Assembly: GCA_934247875.1 (NCBI GenBank)
Contig: CAKQJZ010000058.1
Span: 1 to 13,242, forward strand
Source: an uncultured Spirochaetales bacterium
Lineage (GTDB): Bacteria; Spirochaetota; Spirochaetia; Sphaerochaetales; Sphaerochaetaceae
Reading direction: 5' to 3'
DNA: 13,242 nt
In this document: positions 1 to 6,781 of the stretch, piece after piece
Position numbering within the stretch: the first letter of the stretch is position 1
Layout: every line of letters starts with the position of its first letter
The notes under the pieces: generated by a model
What the model saw: only the letters and a program-made list of their open reading frames with translations
Database searches by the model: none
Told to the model about the DNA's origin: nothing
Translations under genes and position numbers: made by a program

Positions 1-64
1 TCCATCCTTTTCTGCTTGAAAGTAATGATGCTTAAGCTTAAACTTTCTATACAGTTTTTGTGTT

Positions 65-112
65 AGAGAGTTCTAAGATCAGAACGGCGAAATTCATCAC
101 TTAGAACTCTCT
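65..112 (+). terminator. Long stem-loop, possible terminator of an upstream gene
   Basis: AGAGAGTTCTAAG (65-77) is perfectly complementary to CTTAGAACTCTCT (100-112), a 13-bp stem with a 22-nt loop. The loop can pair further: GAT and AGAA at 77-84 against TTC and ATC at 93-98. A T- and C-rich stretch follows (113-130), as expected for an intrinsic terminator read on the plus strand. The stem is less GC-rich and the loop longer than in a textbook terminator, so an RNA processing element or small RNA is an alternative. Confidence 0.4.
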
Positions 113-161
113 TCTCCTTTTCTTTATTTCTTGTATTATTGCATGAGTACTTGTTATTGCT

Positions 162-205
162 GGAATATTTCATTTGAGACATCTATGGAAATATTCTTTT
201 GAGAC
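162..205. repeat. Paired direct and inverted repeat, possible operator
   Basis: GAATATTTC (163-171) and GAAATATTC (188-196) form a perfect 9-bp inverted repeat separated by 16 nt. The octamer TTTGAGAC follows each arm (173-180 and 198-205), so it recurs exactly 25 bp apart. Read as direct repeats, 162-180 and 187-205 match at 16 of 19 positions. The 25-bp period and the position about 70 bp before the lipoprotein start suggest a protein-binding site, but no known operator is recognised. Confidence 0.35.
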
Positions 206-207
206 GC

Positions 208-227
208 ACACAATGACTATATTGTGT
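208..227. promoter_or_regulatory. 7-bp inverted repeat upstream of lipoprotein gene
   Basis: ACACAAT (208-214) and ATTGTGT (221-227) are perfect reverse complements separated by six bases. The site is about 50 bp upstream of the ATG at 275 and directly follows the repeat pair at 162-205. It could be a dimeric repressor site or a small hairpin in the leader. There is no T-run after it, so it is not a terminator. Confidence 0.3.
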
Positions 228-274
228 CCGCTTTCAGTTTACTTTTTCTCTTCATTGGATAAAAATACTATCTG

Positions 275-1543
275 ATGAGAAAAATCCTTTTATTTGCTTC
301 ACTTATTGTCTTCTTGATTTCATGTAGCACAACTTCTGATTACATATCAGGATACAGTAAATCAGATGTGCCTCTTGAAGAGAAGTTTGAGCATTTTGGC
401 GCAGAGCCAGTCGCTGTTGATATCCCTGAGATGTATTTTAACGGTGAAGAGTGGCTTGATAGAATGACTGAGCTTGCCGAGAATGCTGAAGATTATATTT
501 TAGTCTCTACTTTTCTAGGCTCCTCAAGTGAGCGCACTGAGAAATTCTATCGGACTCTTATGGAAAAAGCAGAGAGTGGTGTTGATGTCTATTTCATAAT
601 GGATGGCACATCTGCTTATGATATGACAGAGTCGCAGTATTATATGACTCCGCTATATTTCCTAAGAGAAAAAGGTGTTCATCTCTTAGAGTACAGTCCT
701 ATGTCTGGAATGCACTTGATCAAGCCTTCATCACTTATTATCAGGGATCATAGAAAGCTATTTGTAGTTGATGGCAAATATTCAGCTATAGGCGGCATGA
801 ACATAAACTACATATCTCTAGGCGCAGGAGAGGGTAAGACACAGCGTGACAGCATGTATCTATTCTCATCAGCTTCTCTTTCCAATGCGCTTATCAAAGA
901 GTTCGTAGCTATTTGGAACGCATCGTCTGTCGATAAGATGGAGCTCTCTGATTATCTTAGAGAAGATGATGGAAAGGGTATGTATAATGCATATCTCTTC
1001 AACTATGGAAGCGGAAGCGATGACTCTATATCTGGCATGTATGGATCTCTTTTGAATGAAGCTAAAGAGAGTGTAATCATCCTTCCATACCTTCCTATTC
1101 TCGATAAGAATATGGAGAAGGCTATTCTCGATGCTACTAAGCGTGGTGTAGCTGTTGATTTCTATATGGATATTGATAGCCGCGGCTACTCAAATAGCGG
1201 CATGAGCTACTATATGCCGAAGCTGATAGAGAACACTGGCGCTGCTTTTCACTTAGTTCATACAGATGAAGAAGGAAATGAGCTTCCTCTGATGCATGAA
1301 AAGCTGATGATCGTCGATTCAAGGTATGTTGTAATCGGATCTGCTAACTTCAACTTCCGTTCAATGGGTCTCTCTTTTGAGATTGCACTTGTTGTTGATA
1401 GTCCTGAGTTCGCAGCAGAGATGATATCTCATGTGAAAGATAGATGTGGCTATTCAGTTGAGATAACAGCTGAGGAAGCAGCAAGGATGAAGAAGGAATA
1501 TGGTAGTCTCTTTAGCTACCTGTTTATGTATTATGGGGGCTGA
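275..1543 (+). CDS. Phospholipase D-like (cardiolipin synthase-type) lipoprotein
   Basis: This is a 422-residue phospholipase D superfamily protein that is probably anchored in the envelope as a lipoprotein. The N-terminus has Arg-Lys, a hydrophobic segment and the relaxed lipobox Leu-Ile-Ser-Cys with Cys17 as the likely lipidated residue. Two complete HKD motifs (HxKxxxxD) are present: H159-K161-D166 and H341-K343-D348. Each is followed by the usual Gly-rich strand (IGGMN and IGSANFN). One chain therefore carries both halves of the active site, as in bacterial cardiolipin synthases and related phosphatidyltransferases or hydrolases. Unlike ClsA it lacks paired N-terminal transmembrane helices, having only a signal peptide, so it should act outside the inner membrane. 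The exact reaction (cardiolipin synthesis, phospholipid hydrolysis, nuclease or other) cannot be decided from the motifs. The ATG at 275 has no good Shine-Dalgarno (GGAT lies about 14 nt away), but the signal peptide fixes this start. The next gene begins 3 nt after its stop, implying co-transcription. Confidence 0.85.
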   Translation: MRKILLFASLIVFLISCSTTSDYISGYSKSDVPLEEKFEHFGAEPVAVDIPEMYFNGEEWLDRMTELAENAEDYILVSTFLGSSSERTEKFYRTLMEKAESGVDVYFIMDGTSAYDMTESQYYMTPLYFLREKGVHLLEYSPMSGMHLIKPSSLIIRDHRKLFVVDGKYSAIGGMNINYISLGAGEGKTQRDSMYLFSSASLSNALIKEFVAIWNASSVDKMELSDYLREDDGKGMYNAYLFNYGSGSDDSISGMYGSLLNEAKESVIILPYLPILDKNMEKAILDATKRGVAVDFYMDIDSRGYSNSGMSYYMPKLIENTGAAFHLVHTDEEGNELPLMHEKLMIVDSRYVVIGSANFNFRSMGLSFEIALVVDSPEFAAEMISHVKDRCGYSVEITAEEAARMKKEYGSLFSYLFMYYGG

Positions 1544-1546
1544 GTT

Positions 1547-2050
1547 ATGAAAAGACTAGTATTGCTTTTTGCGCTTTTGATTGTTGCTGCTGCATTATTT
1601 GGAGGTGTTGGCATTGGATACAGCATCGCACCATTTGGTGAAGTTGCTGCAGATAACTCAGAGTTCTATGCACTCTCTTCTTCATTCATCTTCTCTCCGT
1701 CTCTTAAGAATCATATAGGGGAGATTGAAGCAGATGTTGCGCTTTCATATACAGCTCCATTCTTCAATGGACTGAAGCTTAAGCTCTCATCTCCGCTTTT
1801 CATTCTCAAGAACCATCCATTTGATTTCCTATTCCCAAATGATGTGCTTTGGGCTCCTAAGCTCTCGCTTGGCGCTGAATACAGAATGAAGCGTGACATT
1901 GCGCTGTTTGCAGCTTTGTCGCCATTTGCATTCTTTGATACAGATTTTGCATATGAGTTCTTCTCTCCATTTGTTTTGTATGACTTCAATCAGAAAAATC
2001 TTGGGCTTGGAATGTATATCATGAAGTTCTCTGTGTATTTTGGAGGCTGA
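1547..2050 (+). CDS. Small exported protein, possible outer-membrane barrel; function unknown
   Basis: This 167-residue protein is not one I recognise. It begins with a clear Sec signal peptide (Met-Lys-Arg, then a Leu/Ala/Val-rich core to about residue 18). The mature part is rich in aromatic residues, Ser and Phe, with alternating hydrophobic stretches separated by short polar turns, for example YRMKRDIALFAALSPFAFF and LGLGMYIMKFSVYF near the C-terminus. That pattern resembles a small outer-membrane beta-barrel or a periplasmic beta protein. Its ATG lies 3 nt after the lipoprotein stop, with a GGGGG Shine-Dalgarno at 1535-1539. The following gene starts one base after its own stop. The tight packing suggests these envelope proteins work with the phospholipase D-like lipoprotein. 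Cysteine and catalytic motifs are absent. Confidence 0.7.
   Translation: MKRLVLLFALLIVAAALFGGVGIGYSIAPFGEVAADNSEFYALSSSFIFSPSLKNHIGEIEADVALSYTAPFFNGLKLKLSSPLFILKNHPFDFLFPNDVLWAPKLSLGAEYRMKRDIALFAALSPFAFFDTDFAYEFFSPFVLYDFNQKNLGLGMYIMKFSVYFGG
2042..2046 (+). promoter_or_regulatory. Shine-Dalgarno that sets a GTG start
   Basis: GGAGG lies within the last codons of the preceding gene, 5 nt before GTG at 2052. It favours GTG 2052 over the in-frame TTG at 2040, which would overlap the previous gene and would place this site inside the coding region. Confidence 0.7.
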
Positions 2051-2051
2051 T

Positions 2052-2573
2052 GTGAAGAGACGTCTATCTGTATTTGCTTTAGCTTTATTTCTTCTCTTTC
2101 CGCTATCTGCTGATGTTTTTGATATCTCACTCTCATTTGGCCAAGATAACTACAAGTGGCCTCAAGATGGAATAAGCGTCTCTTATGGTGCTTCTCTAGG
2201 CCTCTCTGAACGCTTTGAAGTCGGTGCATTCGGAATAAGCGAAGTCACACCAAAGTGCTTTAGTGACAACCTTTTTGGCCTTGAGTTTACATACTCACTC
2301 CTTGGAAGGAGAACGAGCGGCACAAAGATTGCTGGAAGCGGAATCAATACTTTGATTTCACTTGGTGGATTCTATAAGACTGAAGACAATGGCGCTGGCG
2401 TAGTGCTTTCAATAACACCGCTTAGTGTAGGGAACCCTATAACAGGCAGAAGAGAGAGACTTGGGAGAGTCGGAGCAGGTTGGGACTTTGTGAACAACAA
2501 GCTCTTAGTCACATTCTCACTTATGAACCTCGACTACTATGTCAGAGGCTCATATCGTGATTATGATTATTGA
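2052..2573 (+). CDS. Small exported protein, probable envelope beta protein; function unknown
   Basis: I do not recognise this protein of 173 residues, counted from GTG 2052 (read as Met-Lys-Arg-Arg-Leu). The N-terminus is a classical signal peptide: Lys-Arg-Arg, a Leu/Phe/Ala core, and Leu-Ser-Ala as the probable cleavage site near residue 20. The mature part has repeated short amphipathic strands rich in Gly, Ser, Phe and Tyr, such as VSYGASLGL, LGGFYKT and LLVTFSLMNLDYYV, consistent with a small beta-barrel or beta-sandwich of the envelope. It is the last of three tandem exported proteins and probably translationally coupled, since it starts 1 nt after the upstream stop. A start at TTG 2040 is possible but would add four non-signal residues. 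Its TGA abuts the convergent rpiB stop with no spacer and no visible terminator. Confidence 0.7.
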   Translation: MKRRLSVFALALFLLFPLSADVFDISLSFGQDNYKWPQDGISVSYGASLGLSERFEVGAFGISEVTPKCFSDNLFGLEFTYSLLGRRTSGTKIAGSGINTLISLGGFYKTEDNGAGVVLSITPLSVGNPITGRRERLGRVGAGWDFVNNKLLVTFSLMNLDYYVRGSYRDYDY

Positions 2574-3014
2574 TCATTTTCCTGAAAGTGCCATCAGCTT
2601 ATCGATTCTTCTTTGATGTCTTCCGCCTTCAAATGAGCTATCGATATATGCATCAAGGATCTTCTCAGGCTCTTCACTATACTCTACGCGTCCGCCAAAT
2701 GCGATGAAGTTCGAATTGTTATGGCGCTTTGTCATCTCAGCGCTATATGCATTCTGAGGAAGTGCGCATCTGACTCCATTCATCTTATTGGCAGCCATGC
2801 TTATTCCGATTCCGGTTCCGCATAGCAGAATGCCAAAATCATAGCCGCCTTTTCTATATTCAAGCACAGCTTCTTCTGCTTTATCTGGGTAATCTACAGA
2901 TACTTCTTCACCTGTACCAAGGTATTTATACTCAATACTTCTCTTATCTAAATGAGCCATAAGGCGCTTTGCGAGCTCTACAGCTCCGTGATCATTTGCT
3001 ATTACTGCTTTCAT
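2574..3014 (-). CDS. rpiB: Ribose-5-phosphate isomerase B
   Basis: The 146-residue product fits the RpiB/LacAB family, whose members interconvert ribose 5-phosphate and ribulose 5-phosphate in the cytoplasmic non-oxidative pentose phosphate pathway. Family signatures are visible: ANDHG at residues 7-10, with D8-H9 in the usual early Asp-His position; the LLCGTGIGISMAANK block with Cys65 as the likely catalytic base; VRCAL at 81-85; and RHNNSNFIAFGGR at 97-109, carrying His98 and Arg109. Arg132, Arg135 and Arg136 near the end are probable phosphate contacts. The chosen ATG (3014) is preceded by AGGTGGAG at a 6-nt spacing. The frame stays open further upstream, but that would add 21 non-conserved residues. 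Some family members act on allose 6-phosphate or galactose 6-phosphate, and no neighbouring gene suggests that. It is divergent from the pyrophosphatase gene. Confidence 0.93.
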   Translation of the reverse strand: MKAVIANDHGAVELAKRLMAHLDKRSIEYKYLGTGEEVSVDYPDKAEEAVLEYRKGGYDFGILLCGTGIGISMAANKMNGVRCALPQNAYSAEMTKRHNNSNFIAFGGRVEYSEEPEKILDAYIDSSFEGGRHQRRIDKLMALSGK

Positions 3015-3095
3015 ATTCAACTCCACCTTTATGATAGTCAAATATGTGGTAGTTAATAAAGCTGATTTCGTGTACACTGAGAAAAAAGGAAATCA
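3015..3095. promoter_or_regulatory. Divergent promoter region between rpiB and pyrophosphatase
   Basis: This 81-bp gap must hold promoters for both directions unless transcription reads in from elsewhere. The rpiB ribosome site reads AGGTGGAG on the minus strand (3021-3028). AAAGGA (3085-3090) serves the pyrophosphatase ATG at 3096. On the minus strand TTTATT, an 18-nt gap and TATCAT resemble a sigma-70 pair for rpiB. For the plus strand I see only a TACACT -10-like hexamer at 3073-3078, inside the palindrome GTGTACAC. These promoter assignments are weak. Confidence 0.35.
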
Positions 3096-4736
3096 ATGTC
3101 ACGAATATTTGTTACTGGACACAGAAATCCAGATATGGACTCGATATGCTCAGCCTATGTATATGCATATCTGAAAAACAAAGCAGATAAAGAAAATGAA
3201 TACATCCCAGTACGTCTTGGAAGTGCTAACTCAAATGCCAAAGCACTATTCTCAAGACTGAATATACCACTTCCAGAGGTATTGAAGGATGTAAAGCCAA
3301 CAGTCAGGGATGTAGTGAGAAAACCAGAGTATACTCTCACTTCTGATAGCCCTGTCTACGATCTTGTGAACCTCTTTGCGAAGAACAAGATTACTGTTCT
3401 CCCTGTCTTTGATAGCAGGGGAGGGTATTTGGATCTCTTATCTGGAGACGATATCAACAGGTTCTTCTTGAAAGAGAACCAAGAGCAGGAGAGCAGGCTC
3501 GATTATACTCTCAGCGAAGAGAATATTGCCAAAGTAGTTCCAGGCCACTTCTTGAAGTATGGAGAAGGCAACTTCTTGATTGCGCCTTTCATGGTAGGTG
3601 CAATGGAGTTCGATGTCTTCAAGTCTCGCTTGGACAAATGCCAGAGAAAGCCTGTGCTGGTTGTAGGATTCAGAGAGCGCCACATTGAAGAAGCTATCTT
3701 AAGAGACCTTCCTGGCATTGTGCTTACAGGTATCGATAATCCAGATAGTCTCAATATCGACTTCTCTTCATACAATGGCTTTGTATATATCTCAGAACTC
3801 GATACTGCAGAGACTCTCAGAACACTGCGCTTGGCAAGTCCTCTCTATGGTCTTCTTAAAGAAAAGAGCTCTGTTCCTAAAATCCAGGCAGATATGCTCT
3901 TTGATGATGCAAAGCTTATGCTCATGAATAGTGAGCAGCGTGGTCTTTCTGTATTCGAAGGCGATGAGTTCATCGGCTTTGTAACAAGACGCTGCTTTCT
4001 ATCTAAGCCTCGTGCAAAGCTTATTCTTATGGACCACAATGAAGCAGAGCAGAGTGTCATAGGAATTGAAGAGGCAGATGTTGTTGAGATCATTGACCAC
4101 CACCGCTTGTCTCCTCCAAGGATGAAGAATCCGATCTACATATGCTCAGAGCCTCTTGGTTCTACATGCACTATCGTATATGAGCAATATAAGAAGCTTG
4201 GCATTACTATAGACCCAAAGCGCGCTGAAGTATTGCTCTCTGGCGTCATTTCAGACACTGTAATGCTCAAGAGCCCTACGACTACTGACTATGATAGGCA
4301 TGTAGTTGAGAAGCTTTGCCAAAGAGCTGCTATTGAGGATCTAAATGATTTCTCAGCGAAGCTCTTCTCCTCATCTTCAGCTCTTGCAGGCCAGAATCCA
4401 ACCAAGGTCATTGAGTCTGATCTCAAGCGTTACTATGAGTATGGCGTCAGATTCGCAATCGGACAGGTTGAAGTCACTAACCTTGTTGAGATTCAGAATC
4501 TTCAGGAAATCTATCATATGGCTTTAGACAGAGAGTGTGCTGCACTCAATCTCGATTGGGCTATGCTATTGATTACAGATATCCTTACAGACACAAGCCT
4601 GCTCTTCACAACAGGATATGGAAAAGAGTCCAGATTCCTATATGAGAAGACTGGAAAGAATACTTATCTGCTTCCTGGAGTTCTTTCAAGAAAGAAGCAA
4701 TTGCTTCCAGAAGTGCTTAGAGTACTAGAAGATTAA
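3096..4736 (+). CDS. ppaC: Mn-dependent inorganic pyrophosphatase with CBS and DRTGG regulatory domains
   Basis: This 546-residue cytoplasmic family II (DHH-type) pyrophosphatase hydrolyses pyrophosphate to phosphate. The catalytic DHH domain is split by a regulatory insert. Metal ligands appear at the start (GHRNPDMDS: H9, D13, D15). A CBS motif lies at about 67-127, a DRTGG-like segment at about 127-245 and a second CBS motif at about 250-305. The catalytic part then resumes with DHNE (313-316) and the DHH triad (D334-H335-H336), and SDT at 386-388 supplies another metal ligand. The DHHA2 domain runs from about 415 and ends in the conserved SRKKQ (531-535), the phosphate-binding loop. In this subfamily CBS domains bind adenine nucleotides (AMP and ADP inhibit), and enzymes with DRTGG respond to diadenosine polyphosphates; that is family knowledge applied here. 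The length matches CBS-DRTGG enzymes and exceeds the roughly 310 residues of the simple form. AAAGGA precedes the ATG by 5 nt. The gene converges on rel with stops sharing TTAA. Confidence 0.93.
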   Translation: MSRIFVTGHRNPDMDSICSAYVYAYLKNKADKENEYIPVRLGSANSNAKALFSRLNIPLPEVLKDVKPTVRDVVRKPEYTLTSDSPVYDLVNLFAKNKITVLPVFDSRGGYLDLLSGDDINRFFLKENQEQESRLDYTLSEENIAKVVPGHFLKYGEGNFLIAPFMVGAMEFDVFKSRLDKCQRKPVLVVGFRERHIEEAILRDLPGIVLTGIDNPDSLNIDFSSYNGFVYISELDTAETLRTLRLASPLYGLLKEKSSVPKIQADMLFDDAKLMLMNSEQRGLSVFEGDEFIGFVTRRCFLSKPRAKLILMDHNEAEQSVIGIEEADVVEIIDHHRLSPPRMKNPIYICSEPLGSTCTIVYEQYKKLGITIDPKRAEVLLSGVISDTVMLKSPTTTDYDRHVVEKLCQRAAIEDLNDFSAKLFSSSSALAGQNPTKVIESDLKRYYEYGVRFAIGQVEVTNLVEIQNLQEIYHMALDRECAALNLDWAMLLITDILTDTSLLFTTGYGKESRFLYEKTGKNTYLLPGVLSRKKQLLPEVLRVLED

Positions 4737-6781
4737 GCTTCATTCTTTCCAGAGAGCTGTATAACTGAAGGTATTGTTCTTATAGAGGCTGTCGCTTTTC
4801 TGATAGCCTCTTCATTTTCTGCCATTATAGTGAAGTCGCCTGTAAGACGTGCGCCTATTGTGTCGAGTTTGCCGCGTCTCAGTCTTGCGCCGTGCTTCTT
4901 TACAGCGTTGTCAATTTCTCCAAACAGATCTGGGTCAAGCTTCGCTGTGACTGTGAATGTCTTCATCAGATCTTCCCCTTGCCAGCTTACATCGACCTTT
5001 CTCTGTTCCCACTCAGGCATGTTCTTGAGGTTAGCGCAATTGGCTTTATGGATGATATAGCCTCTGCCACGAGTGATGTAGCCAACGACTTTATCGCCTT
5101 TCATAGGATTGCAGCACTTGGCAAAAGAGTAGAGTATGTTTCCCTCTCCTCCGATCTCTATTGTTCCTTTGCTCTCTTCTGTTGTGAATGAGAGTGAACC
5201 TGATTGGAAAGTTGCAGGGTTTACTATGATCTCTTCGCGTTTTGACTGCTGTCTATTTGCATTTTCAGCTGCAGGCTTCTGCGCTATTGGAATGTTGGCA
5301 GATTCATATTTGTTGAGCCATGCTTTGATTCGCTTCTTAGCACTTGATGTCTGCGCATATTCAAGCCATTGCTGGTTAGGGTGCGCCTGCGGAGATGTCA
5401 TGATCTCTACAATCTGAGTATTGCTCAGGCTCTTGTTTAAAGGAATTATAGATCCATCTGCTTTAGCACCTGTGCAGTGGTTGCCGACTTCTGTATGTAC
5501 TTTATATGCAAAATCAAGTGGAGTAGAGCCAACAGGCAGCTCTATTACATGGCCTTGAGGCGTAAATACGACTATAGAGTCCTTCAAGAGCTCATTCTTG
5601 ATTTCATCCATGAAGTCTTCGCTTTGCTCGATTTCCTTAGACCATGATTTGATCTTCTTGACTATCTTCTGGTAATTGATTGAGTCTACAGTCTTCCAGG
5701 TTCCGCTTTCACTTCCGCTTGCAGCTTTATATGCCCAGTGCGCAGCAACGCCTTCTTCAGCTGTCTTATGCATCTCTTCTGTTCTGATCTGGATTTCAAG
5801 ATGTCTTGATTGCGGTCCAAGAACTGTCGTATGGAGAGACTGATAGTTATTTGCTTTAGGCATTGCGATGTAGTCTTTGAATCTGCCTTCAATAGGAATC
5901 CACATCGAGTGGATGATGCCAAGGATCGTATAGCACTCTACAGTTGACTGGCATATTACGCGGATGCCGAGGATATCATAGATTTCGTCGATTTCCTTCT
6001 TTCTCTTCTTTATCTTCTGATAAATCGAGTAAGCATGCTTTACTCGTCCAGTTATCTGGATATCTGTAATGCCTTCTTTCCTGCAAGCGTCTTCAATAGC
6101 TTTTGAGACCTGGCGTATGAATGCTGTATACTCGCTCTTCTTTTCAAGGAGGTATCCATTTATATACTCATAGCTTTCAGGCTTCAGTGCTTTTAGTGAG
6201 AGGTCTTCTAGCTCGCTCTTTATAGCAGACATGCCAAGAGAGTCTGCAATAGGAGCAAAGATGTCGAGGCAGTCTTCTGCAAATGTGCGTCTTCTCTCTG
6301 GATTCAGGCCTTGGATAGTCCTCATGTTATGAAGCTTATCTGCAAGCTTTATGAGGATTACTCTCAAGTCCTTTGACATAGCAAAGAACATCTTCTTGAT
6401 TGTCTCTGCTTCCTGGATTGACTTGTCGTGTGTGATCCTGCTTATCTTTGTTACAGCCTGGACCATGCCTCCAACTTCGCTTCCGAATGTTGTCGCAAGT
6501 TCTTCTTCTGTTGTGTCTGTGTCTTCTAGCGTGTCGTGGAGGAGGCCTGCGCATACAGTGTCAGCATCCATTCCGATCTGGATGAGTATCTCAGCAACAG
6601 CGATAGGGTGGATGAGGTATGGCTCTCCTGTCTTGCGCTTCTGGTCTCCATGCTTTTTAGCTGCGAATACAGCAGCTGCAGAGATCTTTGCTTTGTCTTC
6701 GTCACTATAGCGAAGGATCTTCTGAACAAACTTATCTACTAATTCTTTGTTAGGAATTGTTTCAACATTCTCTTCTGCCAT
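4733..6781 (-). CDS. rel: Bifunctional (p)ppGpp synthetase/hydrolase, RelA/SpoT family
   Basis: A 682-residue Rsh enzyme makes ppGpp from ATP and GDP or GTP and degrades it, driving the stringent response. The N-terminal HD hydrolase looks intact: H58, H82-D83, E86-D87, and D148 with N152. In the synthetase domain (about 240-350) the RVKH, YSIY, EIYDILGIRVI, NNYQSLHTTV and QIRTEEMH blocks are present. The RFKD motif (300-303) is the form found in bifunctional Rel/SpoT rather than the EFDD of monofunctional RelA. A TGS domain (about 400-462) is followed by a linker rich in Asn, Gln and Lys. Next comes the Cys/His zinc-binding-like module (C556, C557, H578, C582) and a C-terminal ACT domain (from about 610). 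It is somewhat shorter than the usual 700-740 residues. It is the last gene of the sbcB-prfA-prmC-rel run, and its ATG lies 20 nt inside the end of prmC. The preceding ribosome site (GGGTAG) is modest. Confidence 0.95.
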   Translation of the reverse strand: MAEENVETIPNKELVDKFVQKILRYSDEDKAKISAAAVFAAKKHGDQKRKTGEPYLIHPIAVAEILIQIGMDADTVCAGLLHDTLEDTDTTEEELATTFGSEVGGMVQAVTKISRITHDKSIQEAETIKKMFFAMSKDLRVILIKLADKLHNMRTIQGLNPERRRTFAEDCLDIFAPIADSLGMSAIKSELEDLSLKALKPESYEYINGYLLEKKSEYTAFIRQVSKAIEDACRKEGITDIQITGRVKHAYSIYQKIKKRKKEIDEIYDILGIRVICQSTVECYTILGIIHSMWIPIEGRFKDYIAMPKANNYQSLHTTVLGPQSRHLEIQIRTEEMHKTAEEGVAAHWAYKAASGSESGTWKTVDSINYQKIVKKIKSWSKEIEQSEDFMDEIKNELLKDSIVVFTPQGHVIELPVGSTPLDFAYKVHTEVGNHCTGAKADGSIIPLNKSLSNTQIVEIMTSPQAHPNQQWLEYAQTSSAKKRIKAWLNKYESANIPIAQKPAAENANRQQSKREEIIVNPATFQSGSLSFTTEESKGTIEIGGEGNILYSFAKCCNPMKGDKVVGYITRGRGYIIHKANCANLKNMPEWEQRKVDVSWQGEDLMKTFTVTAKLDPDLFGEIDNAVKKHGARLRRGKLDTIGARLTGDFTIMAENEEAIRKATASIRTIPSVIQLSGKNEA

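Larger units (their letters stand above)
1..274. other. Gene-free region with several inverted repeats
   Basis: No convincing coding sequence is visible on either strand in this stretch ahead of the phospholipase D-like lipoprotein gene. It holds an inverted repeat at 18-23/42-47 enclosing the palindrome TTAAGCTTAA (32-41), a 13-bp perfect stem at 65-77/100-112, a 9-bp inverted repeat at 163-171/188-196 combined with a direct repeat of TTTGAGAC, and a 7-bp inverted repeat at 208-214/221-227. It probably combines the end of an upstream transcription unit, which lies off the window, with the promoter and operator region of the 275-2573 genes. I could not assign a -35/-10 pair with confidence. 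Confidence 0.6.

Noticed and set aside
1711..1989. 92-codon open frame on the minus strand inside the exported-protein gene
   Set aside because: It lies wholly opposite a gene with a signal peptide and good ribosome site, shows no recognisable motif, and is best explained as an antisense shadow.
2040..2051. Start of the third exported protein at TTG 2040
   Set aside because: GTG 2052 has GGAGG at 5-nt spacing and gives a standard signal peptide beginning Met-Lys-Arg-Arg; the TTG start would bury that ribosome site.
3015..3077. Longer rpiB start at 3077
   Set aside because: The extra 21 residues are unlike RpiB, and the start at 3014 has a strong AGGTGGAG ribosome site.
6351..6710. 119-codon plus-strand frame within rel
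   Set aside because: It is antisense to the HD hydrolase domain; the composition is Ser/Val-rich as expected from the reverse of conserved codons.
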